Source of the DNA: Gemella haemolysans
Lineage (GTDB): Bacteria > Bacillota > Bacilli > Staphylococcales > Gemellaceae
Assembly (NCBI RefSeq): GCF_901873445.1
Contig: NZ_CABFLN010000073.1
Span: 1 to 64,000, forward strand
Direction: 5' to 3'
Length of the DNA stretch: 64,000 nucleotides
Shown here: piece after piece, positions 17,912 to 27,795 of the stretch
Numbering within the stretch: position 1 is the first letter of the stretch
Layout of the letters: the number at the start of each line of letters is the position of its first letter
Program-made: the position numbers and the translations under genes
The notes under the pieces: model-generated
Told to the model about the DNA's origin: nothing
The model's database searches: none
The model's input: the letters and a program-made list of their open reading frames with translations, nothing else

Positions 17912-19579
17912 TTAATTGTTATCATTTGTCAGAAGTTTTCCGATAAAAACTTTATCTATCTTTTGCTTAACTGTTTTCTGTCCAGTATAAGTCACTAATC
18001 CAGGTTTTGCTCCTGGTATTTTTTTCACATTTTTTATTAATGTTCTATCAACATTTACATATTCTTCGTTTTTAAACTTCGAATAGTATGCTGCTAACAT
18101 TGACGCAACTTCTATAGTATCTTCTCCAGGATTATTATCGAAGATTACAACATGACTTCCTGGAATATCTTTAGCATGGAACCATAGATAATCACGTCTT
18201 GCTAATTTATTTGTTATGGCATCATTTTGAAGATTATTTTTTCCAACATAAATTGCAGTTCCATTGTGATTAACAATAAAATAATTTCTCTTATTCTTTT
18301 TCTTATTAATTTTCACTTTTTCCTTTAGGATTTCATTTGCAATTAATTCCTCTTTAATCTCTGCAATATCAGTTTTGTCTGCATTTTCAAGTTGAAATTT
18401 TATTGTTTCAAAATATTCAATATCTTTTTTTGCTATATCAATTTGTTCAATCAAATTCTCAATTGTTCTCTTATTCTTTTTATATAAATTAAAGTATTTC
18501 TCTGAATTTTTCTCAATAGTTAAGTTTGGATCTAATTCTATCTCAATATCAGATAAATCTTCACTATAGAAATTCTGCAATGTAACAACCTCAGGGATTT
18601 CTTTTTTAAATAAATAAATATTAGAAATCAATAGCTGTCCTTTTAATTTATAATCATCTCTACTATAAGCCTGATTCAATTCAGATGTTAATATTTCTAT
18701 TTTTTTATTTAATCGATTAAGTTTAGCTTTAATAAAATTAAATAAGTTTCTATCAGTATTTTTATTGATTGCTTCTTTGGCAATATCCATATAATAATAA
18801 TCAAGTAATTGTGATAAAGATTCAAATTCTTTACTAAACTCTTTTACTTTAAAGAAATAAAAGTCTTTTTTCTCGTTTTCTTCTATTAAGACTGGTTTAT
18901 AATAACTATCAAAGTCTCTACAAAAACTTACGAATGAATCCTTCAACTCAGTACTTGATGTCTTCTTAAAATAATCATTTAGTAAAATAGATACCCCGTA
19001 AAAATTTTTCATTAAAAATTTTTTATCTTCATATTCAAAATTTAAACTACTATATTTATCAAATTCAAATGGATTAATTTTTTCTATAGTTGGAGGTAAG
19101 GTATAAGCCATATTCGAGATAGTTGAACGTTTATACTCCAAGCTATAACTATTTTTTAATGATTCTAAAATAATATTCTCTTCATTAGCGAGGATTATAT
19201 TAGAATGTTTCCCCATCAATTCTGTAATTAAATAATAGTACTTTTCATAACCTAAATCATCAAAATTTTTTATTTTAAAAATAATTATACGATCATTATT
19301 TAATTGATTAATCTCTAGGATTATCCCACCAGTTAAATACTTCCTTAGCACTGAACAAAAATTTGAAGGTGTTGAAGGATTTTCATAACTATTATTTGTT
19401 AATTGTATTCTAGATGAACTTGGATTAGCAGAAACAAACAACTTCAAGTTTTTTCCTTTTCTTATAGAAAATATAAATTCATCTGTCGATAAATTATTTA
19501 CTTTATTTATTCGACCATTCACTATACTTTCTTCAAGTTCTCTTACCATCTTTCTTACAAAAAAACCATCAAATGCCAT
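17912..19579 (-). CDS. rqcH: Rqc2 homolog RqcH (NFACT protein, ribosome quality control)
   Basis: RqcH binds stalled 50S-peptidyl-tRNA complexes and adds C-terminal alanine tails that target the nascent chain for degradation. The 555-residue protein starts with the NFACT-N segment MAFDGFFVRKMVRELEE. It has a central coiled coil (about 280-430) and the NFACT-R domain with WFHAKDIPGSHVVI (about 470) near the C-terminus. Older annotations call it fibronectin-binding protein A because of surface binding reports. Length fits Bacillus YloA (about 570). It is probably transcribed with azlCD, which begin 22 nt downstream. Confidence 0.93.
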   Translation of the reverse strand: MAFDGFFVRKMVRELEESIVNGRINKVNNLSTDEFIFSIRKGKNLKLFVSANPSSSRIQLTNNSYENPSTPSNFCSVLRKYLTGGIILEINQLNNDRIIIFKIKNFDDLGYEKYYYLITELMGKHSNIILANEENIILESLKNSYSLEYKRSTISNMAYTLPPTIEKINPFEFDKYSSLNFEYEDKKFLMKNFYGVSILLNDYFKKTSSTELKDSFVSFCRDFDSYYKPVLIEENEKKDFYFFKVKEFSKEFESLSQLLDYYYMDIAKEAINKNTDRNLFNFIKAKLNRLNKKIEILTSELNQAYSRDDYKLKGQLLISNIYLFKKEIPEVVTLQNFYSEDLSDIEIELDPNLTIEKNSEKYFNLYKKNKRTIENLIEQIDIAKKDIEYFETIKFQLENADKTDIAEIKEELIANEILKEKVKINKKKNKRNYFIVNHNGTAIYVGKNNLQNDAITNKLARRDYLWFHAKDIPGSHVVIFDNNPGEDTIEVASMLAAYYSKFKNEEYVNVDRTLIKNVKKIPGAKPGLVTYTGQKTVKQKIDKVFIGKLLTNDNN

Positions 19580-19675
19580 TTTTATCCTCCTAAATTAAAT
19601 TATATATATTTAAAAATTATACCACATATCTATATATGTGTATATGGAAATAATAAGTTAGCCTAATGTGAAGAA

Positions 19676-19712
19676 AGAGATGATTGTTTTATCATCTCTT
19701 TCTTCTTTTTTA
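19676..19712 (-). terminator. terminator after terC-like gene
   Basis: AAGAAAGAGATGAT pairs with ATCATCTCTTTCTT directly after the stop codon. The 3' arm itself is U-rich on the minus strand. Confidence 0.75.
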
Positions 19713-20477
19713 TTATTTTTTTTCAAATCTTTTTGATACTAATATTCCCCAGACTAATAATCCAAGTAAAACAACCCAGAAAATTACTGTCCAAAGTGTT
19801 GAATGTGGAAAATCATGTGGTATTAATCCTAATCTCTCATGAGCAGCTGCTATAACAAATAGTTTAGTACCTACCCACCCTACGATTAAGAAAGCAGCTA
19901 TTTCTAAACCAGGTTTAGTCTCCAATACTTTGATAAAAATATTAGCAGCATAACGCATTATTATAACACCTACAAACCCACCAATTACCATAACCGAGAA
20001 TTGTCCAAGGTTAATACCTCCAATTGATGTCTCTGAGATATGTGGTAATGTAATTGCAATTGCTACCGCTGCTAAAATTGAATCGATAGCAAAAGCTATA
20101 TCTGTAAATTCTACTTTAATAACAGTAGCCCAAAAACCGCTTTGCTTTTTAGGTACTTTTATTTCCTCAGGTGAATCTTTATGTTTTTGTTTTTCAAAAA
20201 ATTCCTTTATATGCACACCGGCCATATATAGCAGGTATAATCCACCTAGTACCTGAATCTCCCAATATTGCGCTAATATTGTAATTAAGAAAATCACAAT
20301 AATTCTAAATATCAATGCTCCAGCAAGTCCATACATTAATGCATGTTTTTGCTCTTTAGGAGGAAGGTGTCTAACCATAACAGCTAAAACAATAGCATTA
20401 TCCGCTGACAATAATCCTTCTAATAGTATTAAACTTAGTAACACTATCACATACTGAATTAAAATCTGTGTATCCAT
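19713..20477 (-). CDS. TerC family membrane protein (probable metal ion exporter)
   Basis: The 254-residue protein has about seven membrane helices and the TerC hallmarks: GLLSADNAIVLAVMVRHLP near residues 21-39 and the second acidic motif KVEFTDIAFAIDSILAA near 125-141. Family members such as YceF/YkoY (MeeF/MeeY) export manganese in Bacillus, and others are tied to tellurite resistance. Manganese efflux is a family inference. No yybP-ykoY riboswitch was seen upstream. The start follows the end of the membrane protein gene by 12 nt, with AAGGAGATTTTA as ribosome binding site. Confidence 0.85.
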   Translation of the reverse strand: MDTQILIQYVIVLLSLILLEGLLSADNAIVLAVMVRHLPPKEQKHALMYGLAGALIFRIIVIFLITILAQYWEIQVLGGLYLLYMAGVHIKEFFEKQKHKDSPEEIKVPKKQSGFWATVIKVEFTDIAFAIDSILAAVAIAITLPHISETSIGGINLGQFSVMVIGGFVGVIIMRYAANIFIKVLETKPGLEIAAFLIVGWVGTKLFVIAAAHERLGLIPHDFPHSTLWTVIFWVVLLGLLVWGILVSKRFEKK

Positions 20478-20489
20478 TAAAATCTCCTT

Positions 20490-21251
20490 CTATCCGAATA
20501 TTTTTTTTATAAATCTAACTATATAAATAACTATTACTAAACCGACAATATTTAATACTACAGGTAAAAAAGTAGCAAGATTGAATGTTATATGTTGATT
20601 CAAATTATTGAATGATTTAGTAAAAATTGTTAATACACTATTATCTATTCTTTCACTTACAAAATTAACTCTTGCTTTAATCATATTAGCAATCACTTCT
20701 CCACCAAGGAAAAATAAAAGTGAAACTGAAATAGCTAAATTAGTATTATTGAATAAAGTTAATGATAGTAAGAATATAATGTTTGCAAATAATAGCAGTA
20801 CTATTAACATCGTTGCATACGCACCTGCAGTATTTACATTCATCATTATCGATTTTAACTCTGTAAATAAGCTATTCTTACGAATAAATAAAGTAGCTAA
20901 TAAACTAGTTACTATTATGACATAGTAAATTAAAAAATAAATTAAATTAGCTAAGATAGCAGAAAAATCACGTATACTTTTCTTTTTATGTATTTCAAGA
21001 AAAACATTCACCTTTGAAATATAGTCTTCTCTATATGAATATATATAATTCAAGCCCATAATAAACAATATCAGTATTAAATTTATTTTCAAAACAATAT
21101 TGAAAATAATATTTACTAAAGACATATCATAAAATAATGATAAAAAGTCTAATTTAAAAACCATACCTACATTTATTAGAATTAAAATTAACCCAAATAG
21201 ATAATTAAATTTTCTTCTAAATAACTTACCAAATTCAACCCTAAATAACAT
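20490..21251 (-). CDS. putative ABC-type permease subunit, function unknown
   Basis: The 253-residue protein has about six hydrophobic segments (roughly 15-35, 45-70, 95-125, 140-165, 170-190 and 225-250). It begins MLFRVEFGKLFRRKFNYLFG, the charged N-terminus common in ABC-2 type permeases of efflux systems. No closer family can be named. Its start overlaps the stop of the upstream ATPase-like gene by 1 nt, so the two likely form one complex. That partner lacks the residues for ATP hydrolysis (see its entry), so the transport role is uncertain. Confidence 0.6.
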   Translation of the reverse strand: MLFRVEFGKLFRRKFNYLFGLILILINVGMVFKLDFLSLFYDMSLVNIIFNIVLKINLILILFIMGLNYIYSYREDYISKVNVFLEIHKKKSIRDFSAILANLIYFLIYYVIIVTSLLATLFIRKNSLFTELKSIMMNVNTAGAYATMLIVLLLFANIIFLLSLTLFNNTNLAISVSLLFFLGGEVIANMIKARVNFVSERIDNSVLTIFTKSFNNLNQHITFNLATFLPVVLNIVGLVIVIYIVRFIKKIFG

Positions 21252-22093
21252 TATAAATCAGCCTCACCCTCATACAATTTAATTTTCTCACCTAAATTAC
21301 GAATTTGATAAACTTCTATATTGTTTTTTAACAGGATATAGACAACTTCTTCAAGTACTTCTTCTCTTACTACTATTTCATTTTCATGGTAAATCGTATA
21401 TTGATATCCAGATAAAACAGTTTCTAGATTTTCGTTGCTAGAAATATTTATAGCAGTTAATTGTTTTAATATTAGTAAGTCTTCAAGATTCCCATAATAA
21501 GACTTAATACCATCTGTAATAACTAGAACCTTATCTGCGATACTATTATATCTGTTCAACATTGTATCTAAAATAATAACATTAGCATTATTTGATTTAT
21601 CCAAAATAAAATCACTTATAACTTCCATATCTTCTATAGTTAAATCTTTATTAGTGTTATCAATTATTAGTAGATTTTGATCAACTAATATTGAAAATAA
21701 TATATGAAACTTGTTAATTTCGTTTGGTAATAAGTCTCTATACTTAGAACCCGGTTTAAGATTTAAAAACTCTAAATCTTCAGTTAAATTATCAACTGAT
21801 ACTTTTATATTAAATAACTCCAGTGCTACCTTTAGATTTTTTAGCAATGTTAAGTCATTATAAAATCCAAAATCTTTAGTAAATAAAAGTTGTTGTTTAC
21901 TTACGTCTTCATTGTCAAAAAGTATTTCACCTTTAAACTTTATTCTTTTTCTGAAAGAATCTTTTATCAGTTCTAAATTTTCCTTTTTATTATTAATAAT
22001 TGTTAAAATTTCACCTGTTTCGACCTTAAAATCAAGTTCTAATATAGTATCTTTTTTTATTTTCTTTGTATATTCTCTAAATTCTAAAACCAT
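21251..22093 (-). CDS. degenerate ABC ATPase-like protein
   Basis: The 280-residue protein follows the order of an ABC nucleotide-binding domain but has lost its key residues. The Walker A position reads TIINNKKENLE instead of GxxGxGKS/T. The signature LSGGQ position reads LLPNEINKFHI, and Walker B is LLIIDNTN with Asn in place of the catalytic Glu. It probably does not hydrolyse ATP and could be a structural or regulatory partner of the membrane protein encoded next to it. The start at 22093 follows AGGAGAAGTA. A longer ORF would start 36 nt upstream without a ribosome binding site. An intact ATPase might be supplied from elsewhere. Confidence 0.65.
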   Translation of the reverse strand: MVLEFREYTKKIKKDTILELDFKVETGEILTIINNKKENLELIKDSFRKRIKFKGEILFDNEDVSKQQLLFTKDFGFYNDLTLLKNLKVALELFNIKVSVDNLTEDLEFLNLKPGSKYRDLLPNEINKFHILFSILVDQNLLIIDNTNKDLTIEDMEVISDFILDKSNNANVIILDTMLNRYNSIADKVLVITDGIKSYYGNLEDLLILKQLTAINISSNENLETVLSGYQYTIYHENEIVVREEVLEEVVYILLKNNIEVYQIRNLGEKIKLYEGEADL

Positions 22094-22229
22094 TACTTCT
22101 CCTATATAAAAATAACAAAATGATATCACCTTGTTTTTATTTCTGCTTTTCTTCTTATTACAATAAGACTACATCTTATTATAATACCATTGCTTTATCG
22201 TATTGTCAAAAACAATAGTCAAAAAATTA

Positions 22230-22265
22230 AAAGATGATAGAAGATTAATCTCCTATCATCCTTTA
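22230..22265 (-). terminator. terminator after brnQ
   Basis: GGATGATAG / CTATCATC stem followed by TTTTAATTTTTT on the minus strand. Confidence 0.85.
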
Positions 22266-22270
22266 CTAAA

Positions 22271-23605
22271 TTATTTATTTTCTTTTACGAAGAAAGTTAA
22301 AACAATACCTAACACAAATCCTACTAATGCAAAGTTTAACCATGCAAAATCTACAGGTACTGGTAAAAACATAACTTTTGATAATAAATTATCCACAGCT
22401 GGTACTGCAAGTTTGAAAGTTGAAGTTATTGTTGCATATAAACTGAATACCCCTGTAAATAATACAGTAGCTACATAAACAACCCTCTTACCACCAAAGA
22501 AGTTATTTAAGAATCCTAGTAGAATTAATACCATTGTTAATGGATATAATAATACAAGCACTGGTACAGCTCCTTGGATAATTGCAGCTAAACCATAGTT
22601 ACCTACTGCAAACGAGAATAATGTTAATGCAATTGCATAAGTTTTATAACTAATTTTATCATATAATCTCACAAAGAATGAAGAACATGCTGTTACTAAT
22701 CCAACACTTGTTGTTAAACAAGCTAAGAATACAATAACAAATAGTAATAACTTACCAACATTACCAAAGTAATAAGTTGTCGCTCCAGTCAATACCCCAG
22801 CTCCAGTTTTTTGTAATCCTAAAACTGAAACAGATGTAGCTCCAATATTTGAAATGAATACATATACTAGTGCTAGTAATACTGCCGCTATAATAGCTGA
22901 TTTTGCAGTATTATTAAATACTTCTTGTTTAGTTTTAGCTCCATAAAGTTTAACAGAGTTAATTACGATTATACCGAATACTAATGATGCTAGTGCATCC
23001 ATTGTGTTGTATCCTTCCATTAAACCATTTGTAAATGCTAATGAAGTAGTAGCATACGCTTTAGTAGCTTCTTGAGCAGAACCCATAGGTTTAACTAAAG
23101 ATGCGATAATTAAAACAACCATTGAAAGTAGTAAAACTGGTGTAATTACTGTACCAATTCTATCTACTAATTTATTAGGGCTTATTGCTAACCATAATGT
23201 TAACCCCATAAAGAACGCTAAAAAAATTGCTTGAGCAATCATTGTATTTTCTGGTGCTACGAAGCTTGATAATCCTAATTCATAAGTAGTTGTACCTGTT
23301 CTTGGGATTGCAAAGAAAGGTCCAATTGTTAAGTATAATAAAGTCGTAAATGCTATACCGAATCCTTTTCCTGCTCTACTAGATAAATCTAACAGATCTT
23401 CAGCTCCTGAATACCCCATTACAATAACTCCTAGAAGTGGTAATCCCACTCCCATAATAATAAATCCAACCATCGCTGTAGATAAGTTTGTTCCAGCGTT
23501 TTGTCCTAAAAATGCTGGGAAAATTAAATTACCAGCACCAAAGAACAGTGCAAATAACATAAGTCCGATTGAAACATATGGATTTTTCTTTAAAAATTTC
23601 AACAT
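22271..23605 (-). CDS. brnQ: branched-chain amino acid:cation symporter BrnQ (LIVCS family)
   Basis: BrnQ imports leucine, isoleucine and valine with sodium or protons. The 444-residue protein has about twelve membrane segments and the family start region YVSIGLMLFALFFGAGNLIF-like, followed by PAFLGQNAG. It also has the TITPFFAIPRTGTTTYE-type loop, here GPFFAIPRTGTTTYELG. The start at 23605 sits 5 nt after GGAGGAG, so the upstream 8 codons are discarded. It is monocistronic. With azlCD 5 kb away the region has both an importer and an exporter for branched-chain amino acids. Confidence 0.93.
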   Translation of the reverse strand: MLKFLKKNPYVSIGLMLFALFFGAGNLIFPAFLGQNAGTNLSTAMVGFIIMGVGLPLLGVIVMGYSGAEDLLDLSSRAGKGFGIAFTTLLYLTIGPFFAIPRTGTTTYELGLSSFVAPENTMIAQAIFLAFFMGLTLWLAISPNKLVDRIGTVITPVLLLSMVVLIIASLVKPMGSAQEATKAYATTSLAFTNGLMEGYNTMDALASLVFGIIVINSVKLYGAKTKQEVFNNTAKSAIIAAVLLALVYVFISNIGATSVSVLGLQKTGAGVLTGATTYYFGNVGKLLLFVIVFLACLTTSVGLVTACSSFFVRLYDKISYKTYAIALTLFSFAVGNYGLAAIIQGAVPVLVLLYPLTMVLILLGFLNNFFGGKRVVYVATVLFTGVFSLYATITSTFKLAVPAVDNLLSKVMFLPVPVDFAWLNFALVGFVLGIVLTFFVKENK

Positions 23606-23849
23606 GTCATCTCCTCCAAATTTTTTCAATTAATTTTTAATATGTTATATACAATAATATATTTCAAGACTTTTGTCAATATATTTTTAAAAAATATCTT
23701 CTTTTTTGTTTAAAAAATGTTTTAAATTTTCTGATAATTTAGATTTATAGTGTTTTGAATTTTGCGTTTTCATCATAAATTTATCAATATTGTAAACACT
23801 TTCTTGTTGAATTAAGTATATATTAGTCATTTATAATATTAACAAAATA

Positions 23850-23893
23850 AAAAAAGATTTGATAATTGAAAATACTTATCAAATCTTTTTTTA
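23850..23893. terminator. terminator after topA
   Basis: AAAAAAGATTTGATAA pairs with TTATCAAATCTTTTTT, with T-runs on both strands. The rest of the 23606-23900 gap is AT-rich with no supported gene. Confidence 0.85.
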
Positions 23894-23900
23894 GAAAATT

Positions 23901-25952
23901 CTATTTTTTTATTTCTTCTTTATAATCACAGTGATCACAATGAACACCTTTTTTTCCCTCAAATAAAATATTATCACATTTCGGGCAATTTCTGCTTATT
24001 GGTTTATCCCATGAAACGAAATCACAAGTCGGGAATCCTTCACAACCATAAAAAAGCTTTCCTTTTTTAGATTTCTTTTCTAATATATCATGCTCTTTAC
24101 ATTTCGGACATTTTACTCCTACTTTTTTCTGGATTGTATTCGTATATCTACAGTTAGGGAAATTAGAACATGCTATAAATTTACCAAATTTACCTAACTT
24201 GAATACAAGTGGAGACGAACATTCTGGACAAGATTCACCAGTGAATTCTTGTTTCATTTCAACTTTTTCCATTTCTGATTCAGCTTTTTCAACATCTTTT
24301 CTAAAACAACTGTAGAAATTATAAATTGTTTTTTCCCATCCAACTTTACCTTCTGCAATATCATCTAGCTGACTTTCAAGATTTGCAGTAAATTTTGTAT
24401 TAATAATATCAGGGAAATACTGTTCAGTAATTTTGCTTACTAATGTTCCTAATTCTGTTGGAGTAAATACTTTATTTTGCAACTTAGCATAATATCTTTT
24501 TTGAAGTGTGTCTACTATTGTCGCATAAGTAGATGGTCGACCTACACCTAGTTCTTCTAATTCAGCAATTAATTTTGCTTCTGAATATCGTGCAGGTGGT
24601 TGCGTGAAGTGTTGTTCTTCTTTTATATCTTTAATTTTTGCATCTTCACCAACTTCAAACTCTGGAGCAAGTTTTACTTTTTCTTTTTCTTTTAACACTG
24701 CTAAAAACCCATTAAATAAAAGATTAGAATGTGCCCCGCGATATACAACTTCATTATTTTCAAAAGTAGTAGTACTCGTTTCATAAACTGCTGCACTCAT
24801 TCTGCTCGCAAGAAACCTTTCCCAAATCAATTTATATAGCTTGTATTGATCATTTGATAGATATTCCTTAATTGAATCTGGTGTGAAATTAACATTTGTT
24901 GGTCTAATACCCTCATGGGCGTCTTGAACATTTTTACTAGACTTTCTAGATTTTATTGATGTTGCTAAATACTCTTTACCAAAATTATTAAGAATATAAT
25001 CACTTGCCATTCTTACCGCTTCATCTGAAACCCTTGTAGAATCTGTTCTCATGTATGTAATTAACCCGGTAACACCACCTAATTTTTTAAGATTAATTCC
25101 TTCGTATAGCTCTTGAGCCACGCTCATTGTTTTACGAGTTTTAAAATTAATTTTTCTTGAAGCATCTTGTTGCATAGTAGAAGTAATATAAACATTAGGT
25201 GCATTTCTATTTTTCTTAGTTTTCGCTACATCTATTACTTTAAATGTATCACCTACTATAGCTTTTCTTATTTTTTCTACATCTTTTTTACTTTCAAGCT
25301 TGATTTTTTCACCTTTATATGAATAAAAATTAGCTGTTAAAACTTTTCTATTCTTAATAAAGTCTATAGGTATTGACCAATATTCTTGTGGTATAAATTT
25401 TTGTATTTCTTCTTCTCTATCTACAATTAATTTTAATGCAGCATTTTGCACTCGCCCAGCTGATAATTTCGGTTTAACTTTTTTCCATAGAACTGGAGAA
25501 ATATTATAACCTACAAGACGGTCTAATATTCTTCGCGCCTGTTGTGATTGAACTAAATCCGTGTTAATTTTTCTTGGATGTTTAATTGCATCCTTTACTG
25601 CATCTTTTGTTATTTCATTAAATACTATTCTATTATCAGAATCATTATCTAATCCTAATATGTGAGCAATATGCCATGCTATTGCCTCTCCTTCTCTATC
25701 AGGGTCGGATGCTAGGAAAACTTTTTTCCCTTTTGCCTCTTTTTTCAGAGACTTGATTACATCACCTTTTCCTCTTATAGAAATATAATCAACATCCACA
25801 TTCCCATTATCTAGTACTTCTACCCCCATTCTACTTTTAGGTAGGTCTCTTACATGACCTTTTGAAGATATTACTCTGTATTTTTTCCCTAGATATTTTT
25901 CAATAGTTTTTGCCTTTGAAGGAGATTCGACTATTACTAAATTTTCTGCCAT
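23901..25952 (-). CDS. topA: DNA topoisomerase I
   Basis: Type IA topoisomerase that relaxes negative supercoils. The 683-residue protein begins with the Toprim domain (VIVESPSKAKTIEKYLG, residues 5-21; the DPDREGEAIAWH acidic motif near 82-93). It has the catalytic tyrosine at about residue 300 in GLITYMRTDST. The C-terminal part carries three CxxC-type zinc ribbons (about 575-680), including CPECSSPL, CPKCKEHD and CPKCDNIL, the usual number for Firmicutes. Length matches Bacillus TopA (691). The start follows GGAGAGAA. It is monocistronic here. Confidence 0.97.
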   Translation of the reverse strand: MAENLVIVESPSKAKTIEKYLGKKYRVISSKGHVRDLPKSRMGVEVLDNGNVDVDYISIRGKGDVIKSLKKEAKGKKVFLASDPDREGEAIAWHIAHILGLDNDSDNRIVFNEITKDAVKDAIKHPRKINTDLVQSQQARRILDRLVGYNISPVLWKKVKPKLSAGRVQNAALKLIVDREEEIQKFIPQEYWSIPIDFIKNRKVLTANFYSYKGEKIKLESKKDVEKIRKAIVGDTFKVIDVAKTKKNRNAPNVYITSTMQQDASRKINFKTRKTMSVAQELYEGINLKKLGGVTGLITYMRTDSTRVSDEAVRMASDYILNNFGKEYLATSIKSRKSSKNVQDAHEGIRPTNVNFTPDSIKEYLSNDQYKLYKLIWERFLASRMSAAVYETSTTTFENNEVVYRGAHSNLLFNGFLAVLKEKEKVKLAPEFEVGEDAKIKDIKEEQHFTQPPARYSEAKLIAELEELGVGRPSTYATIVDTLQKRYYAKLQNKVFTPTELGTLVSKITEQYFPDIINTKFTANLESQLDDIAEGKVGWEKTIYNFYSCFRKDVEKAESEMEKVEMKQEFTGESCPECSSPLVFKLGKFGKFIACSNFPNCRYTNTIQKKVGVKCPKCKEHDILEKKSKKGKLFYGCEGFPTCDFVSWDKPISRNCPKCDNILFEGKKGVHCDHCDYKEEIKK

Positions 25953-26029
25953 TTTCTTCTCTCCATAACTTTTTAATAAGTAGTATCTTAAATCATTTTT
26001 ATTAAATTGTCAACTTTTTTCAATGAAAA

Positions 26030-26791
26030 TTAGTCTATTTTTGTTAAAATTAACGGTTCTTGATTATCTCGAACAACAATCGTATGTTCATATTGAGCGA
26101 TATATGAACCGTCATTTGCGACTAATTCCCATTCATCTCTATCTGAATTTCCTACAGTTTTTGCTTTTGTAGATACAAATGGTTCTACAGCTAAACACAT
26201 ACCATCTTTTAGGATAATGTTATCCCATGGATCAAAATAGTTGAAAACATGTTGTGGCTCTTGGTGTAATGAAGTTCCAATACCATGACCTGTTAAATTT
26301 TCAATTACTTCTAACTTATGTTCTTTAATTTTTTTGTGGACATTTTTCCCAATTTGATTAATTTTTCTTCCAGCAACAGCATGTTTAATACCTTCGTAAA
26401 ATGCTTCTTTAGCAACTTCACAGACCTTTTCTTTCATCGGGTCATCTACTTTACCTACTACAAAAGAAATACCAGTATCTGCATAGTAACCATCTTTACA
26501 TCCTGATACATCGATATTAAGAAGATCTCCATCTTTTAAAATTTTAGTACTTGATGGAATACCATGTGCTGCTTGATAATTTAATGAAATACATGTGTAT
26601 CCTGGGAAATCATACTCAGTTATTGGAGCTGATTTTGCACCATATTTTTCAAATAATTCTTTAGCAATATTATCAAGTTCTTTTGTTGAAACTCCTGGTA
26701 CTGCTTTTTTTACCATTTCATCTCTGATTGTTGCACAGATGAAACCTATTTCTTTCATTTTCTGTAATTGTTCTTCAGTTTTTATAATCAT
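26030..26791 (-). CDS. map: type I methionine aminopeptidase
   Basis: Removes the initiator methionine from nascent proteins. The 253-residue protein carries the five metal ligands in context: the two aspartates of NIDVSGCKDGYYADTG, the histidine of GHGIGTSLHQEP, and glutamates in LAVEPFVS and QYEHTIVV. The substrate-site histidine is in AAHGIPS. I chose the ATG at 26791, which follows GAGGAGAATAAAA, over an in-frame GTG five codons earlier that overlaps this ribosome binding site. It follows the HAD phosphatase gene by 14 nt and is likely co-transcribed. Confidence 0.96.
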   Translation of the reverse strand: MIIKTEEQLQKMKEIGFICATIRDEMVKKAVPGVSTKELDNIAKELFEKYGAKSAPITEYDFPGYTCISLNYQAAHGIPSSTKILKDGDLLNIDVSGCKDGYYADTGISFVVGKVDDPMKEKVCEVAKEAFYEGIKHAVAGRKINQIGKNVHKKIKEHKLEVIENLTGHGIGTSLHQEPQHVFNYFDPWDNIILKDGMCLAVEPFVSTKAKTVGNSDRDEWELVANDGSYIAQYEHTIVVRDNQEPLILTKID

Positions 26792-26805
26792 TTTTATTCT
26801 CCTCA

Positions 26806-27573
26806 CTATTTAATCAATTGATATAAGTTTTCTATTGAATACGTTGGTTTTTTCTCTTTTTCTTTCAATTCTTCGAAGCTTGTCACACCTGTTTGAACAT
26901 GAATTGTATCTATTCCACTATTTATACCAGACATAATATCTGTATCGTAATTATCACCTACCATTACTATTTCATCTTTTCTATAATTGAATAATTTAAT
27001 AGCAGATTCCATAATAATATTACTAGGCTTACCAATAATTGTAGCAGACGTAGAAGTTGAATATTCCAAGTATTTGACTTGTCCTCCATTACTCGGAACG
27101 AAACCATGTGCAGTAGGTAATAATGTATCTGGATTAGTACCAATAAGTTCTGCTCCATTTAAAATAGCTTTAGTAGCAATAGCTAATTTTTCGTATGTAA
27201 GTTTTCTATCTAGACCTACTACAACTGCTTCAACATTTTCTTCAGTATCCTTTTGGCTAAATGAACTAAGTGTATTCTTTACCCCAGCTTCTCCTATTAC
27301 ATATAAATTTTTATATCCTTTAGATTCAAGATAAATTTTAGTAGCATCACTCGAAGTAAATACATGTTCTTCAGATGTGTTTATATCAAATTTTTTAAGA
27401 TGCTCAGCGACATCTTTTGGTTCTTTCGTCGAATTATTTGTTAAAAATAAATAGTCTATATTCTTTTCATTTAAATATTCAACAAACTCTTTGGCATACC
27501 TGATTTTTTTTTCTCCATTATATATAGTACCGTCTAAATCTATCAGGTATAATTTATAATCTTTTATAGTCAT
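26806..27573 (-). CDS. HAD-superfamily hydrolase, NagD/AraL-like (TIGR01457 type)
   Basis: The 255-residue protein is a class IIA HAD phosphatase. It has the nucleophile motif YLIDLDGTIYNG (residues 9-20), motif II FLTNNSTKEPKDVAEHL, and the C-terminal acidic motif MVGDNYDTDIMSGI. Members dephosphorylate small sugar phosphates or similar metabolites. The natural substrate is not clear. It is upstream of map with a short gap and is probably part of the same transcript. Confidence 0.88.
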   Translation of the reverse strand: MTIKDYKLYLIDLDGTIYNGEKKIRYAKEFVEYLNEKNIDYLFLTNNSTKEPKDVAEHLKKFDINTSEEHVFTSSDATKIYLESKGYKNLYVIGEAGVKNTLSSFSQKDTEENVEAVVVGLDRKLTYEKLAIATKAILNGAELIGTNPDTLLPTAHGFVPSNGGQVKYLEYSTSTSATIIGKPSNIIMESAIKLFNYRKDEIVMVGDNYDTDIMSGINSGIDTIHVQTGVTSFEELKEKEKKPTYSIENLYQLIK

Positions 27574-27760
27574 GCTGTTACTCCATAAGTTTCTATTAAC
27601 ATAACAGTAAAATCATCAAATTAAATTGATTTCCATCTTAATATATTAATTCGCTAATATCCCTCAATAGTACAGATACTGTATTAATATTATATTTTTG
27701 ACTCATTTTAACACATATTATGTTACTCTTTATATTTTACACCGTTTATAAAAAAAATAA

Positions 27761-27795
27761 AAGCACTAATTAGGTTTTTCCTATTTAATGCTTTA
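27761..27795 (-). terminator. terminator overlapping the kinase-like gene's stop
   Basis: AAAGCATTAAATAGG / CCTAATTAGTGCTTT stem with AAAA loop and a T-rich tail on the minus strand. The stop codon lies within its 5' arm. The rest of the gap 27574-27760 shows no gene. Confidence 0.75.
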
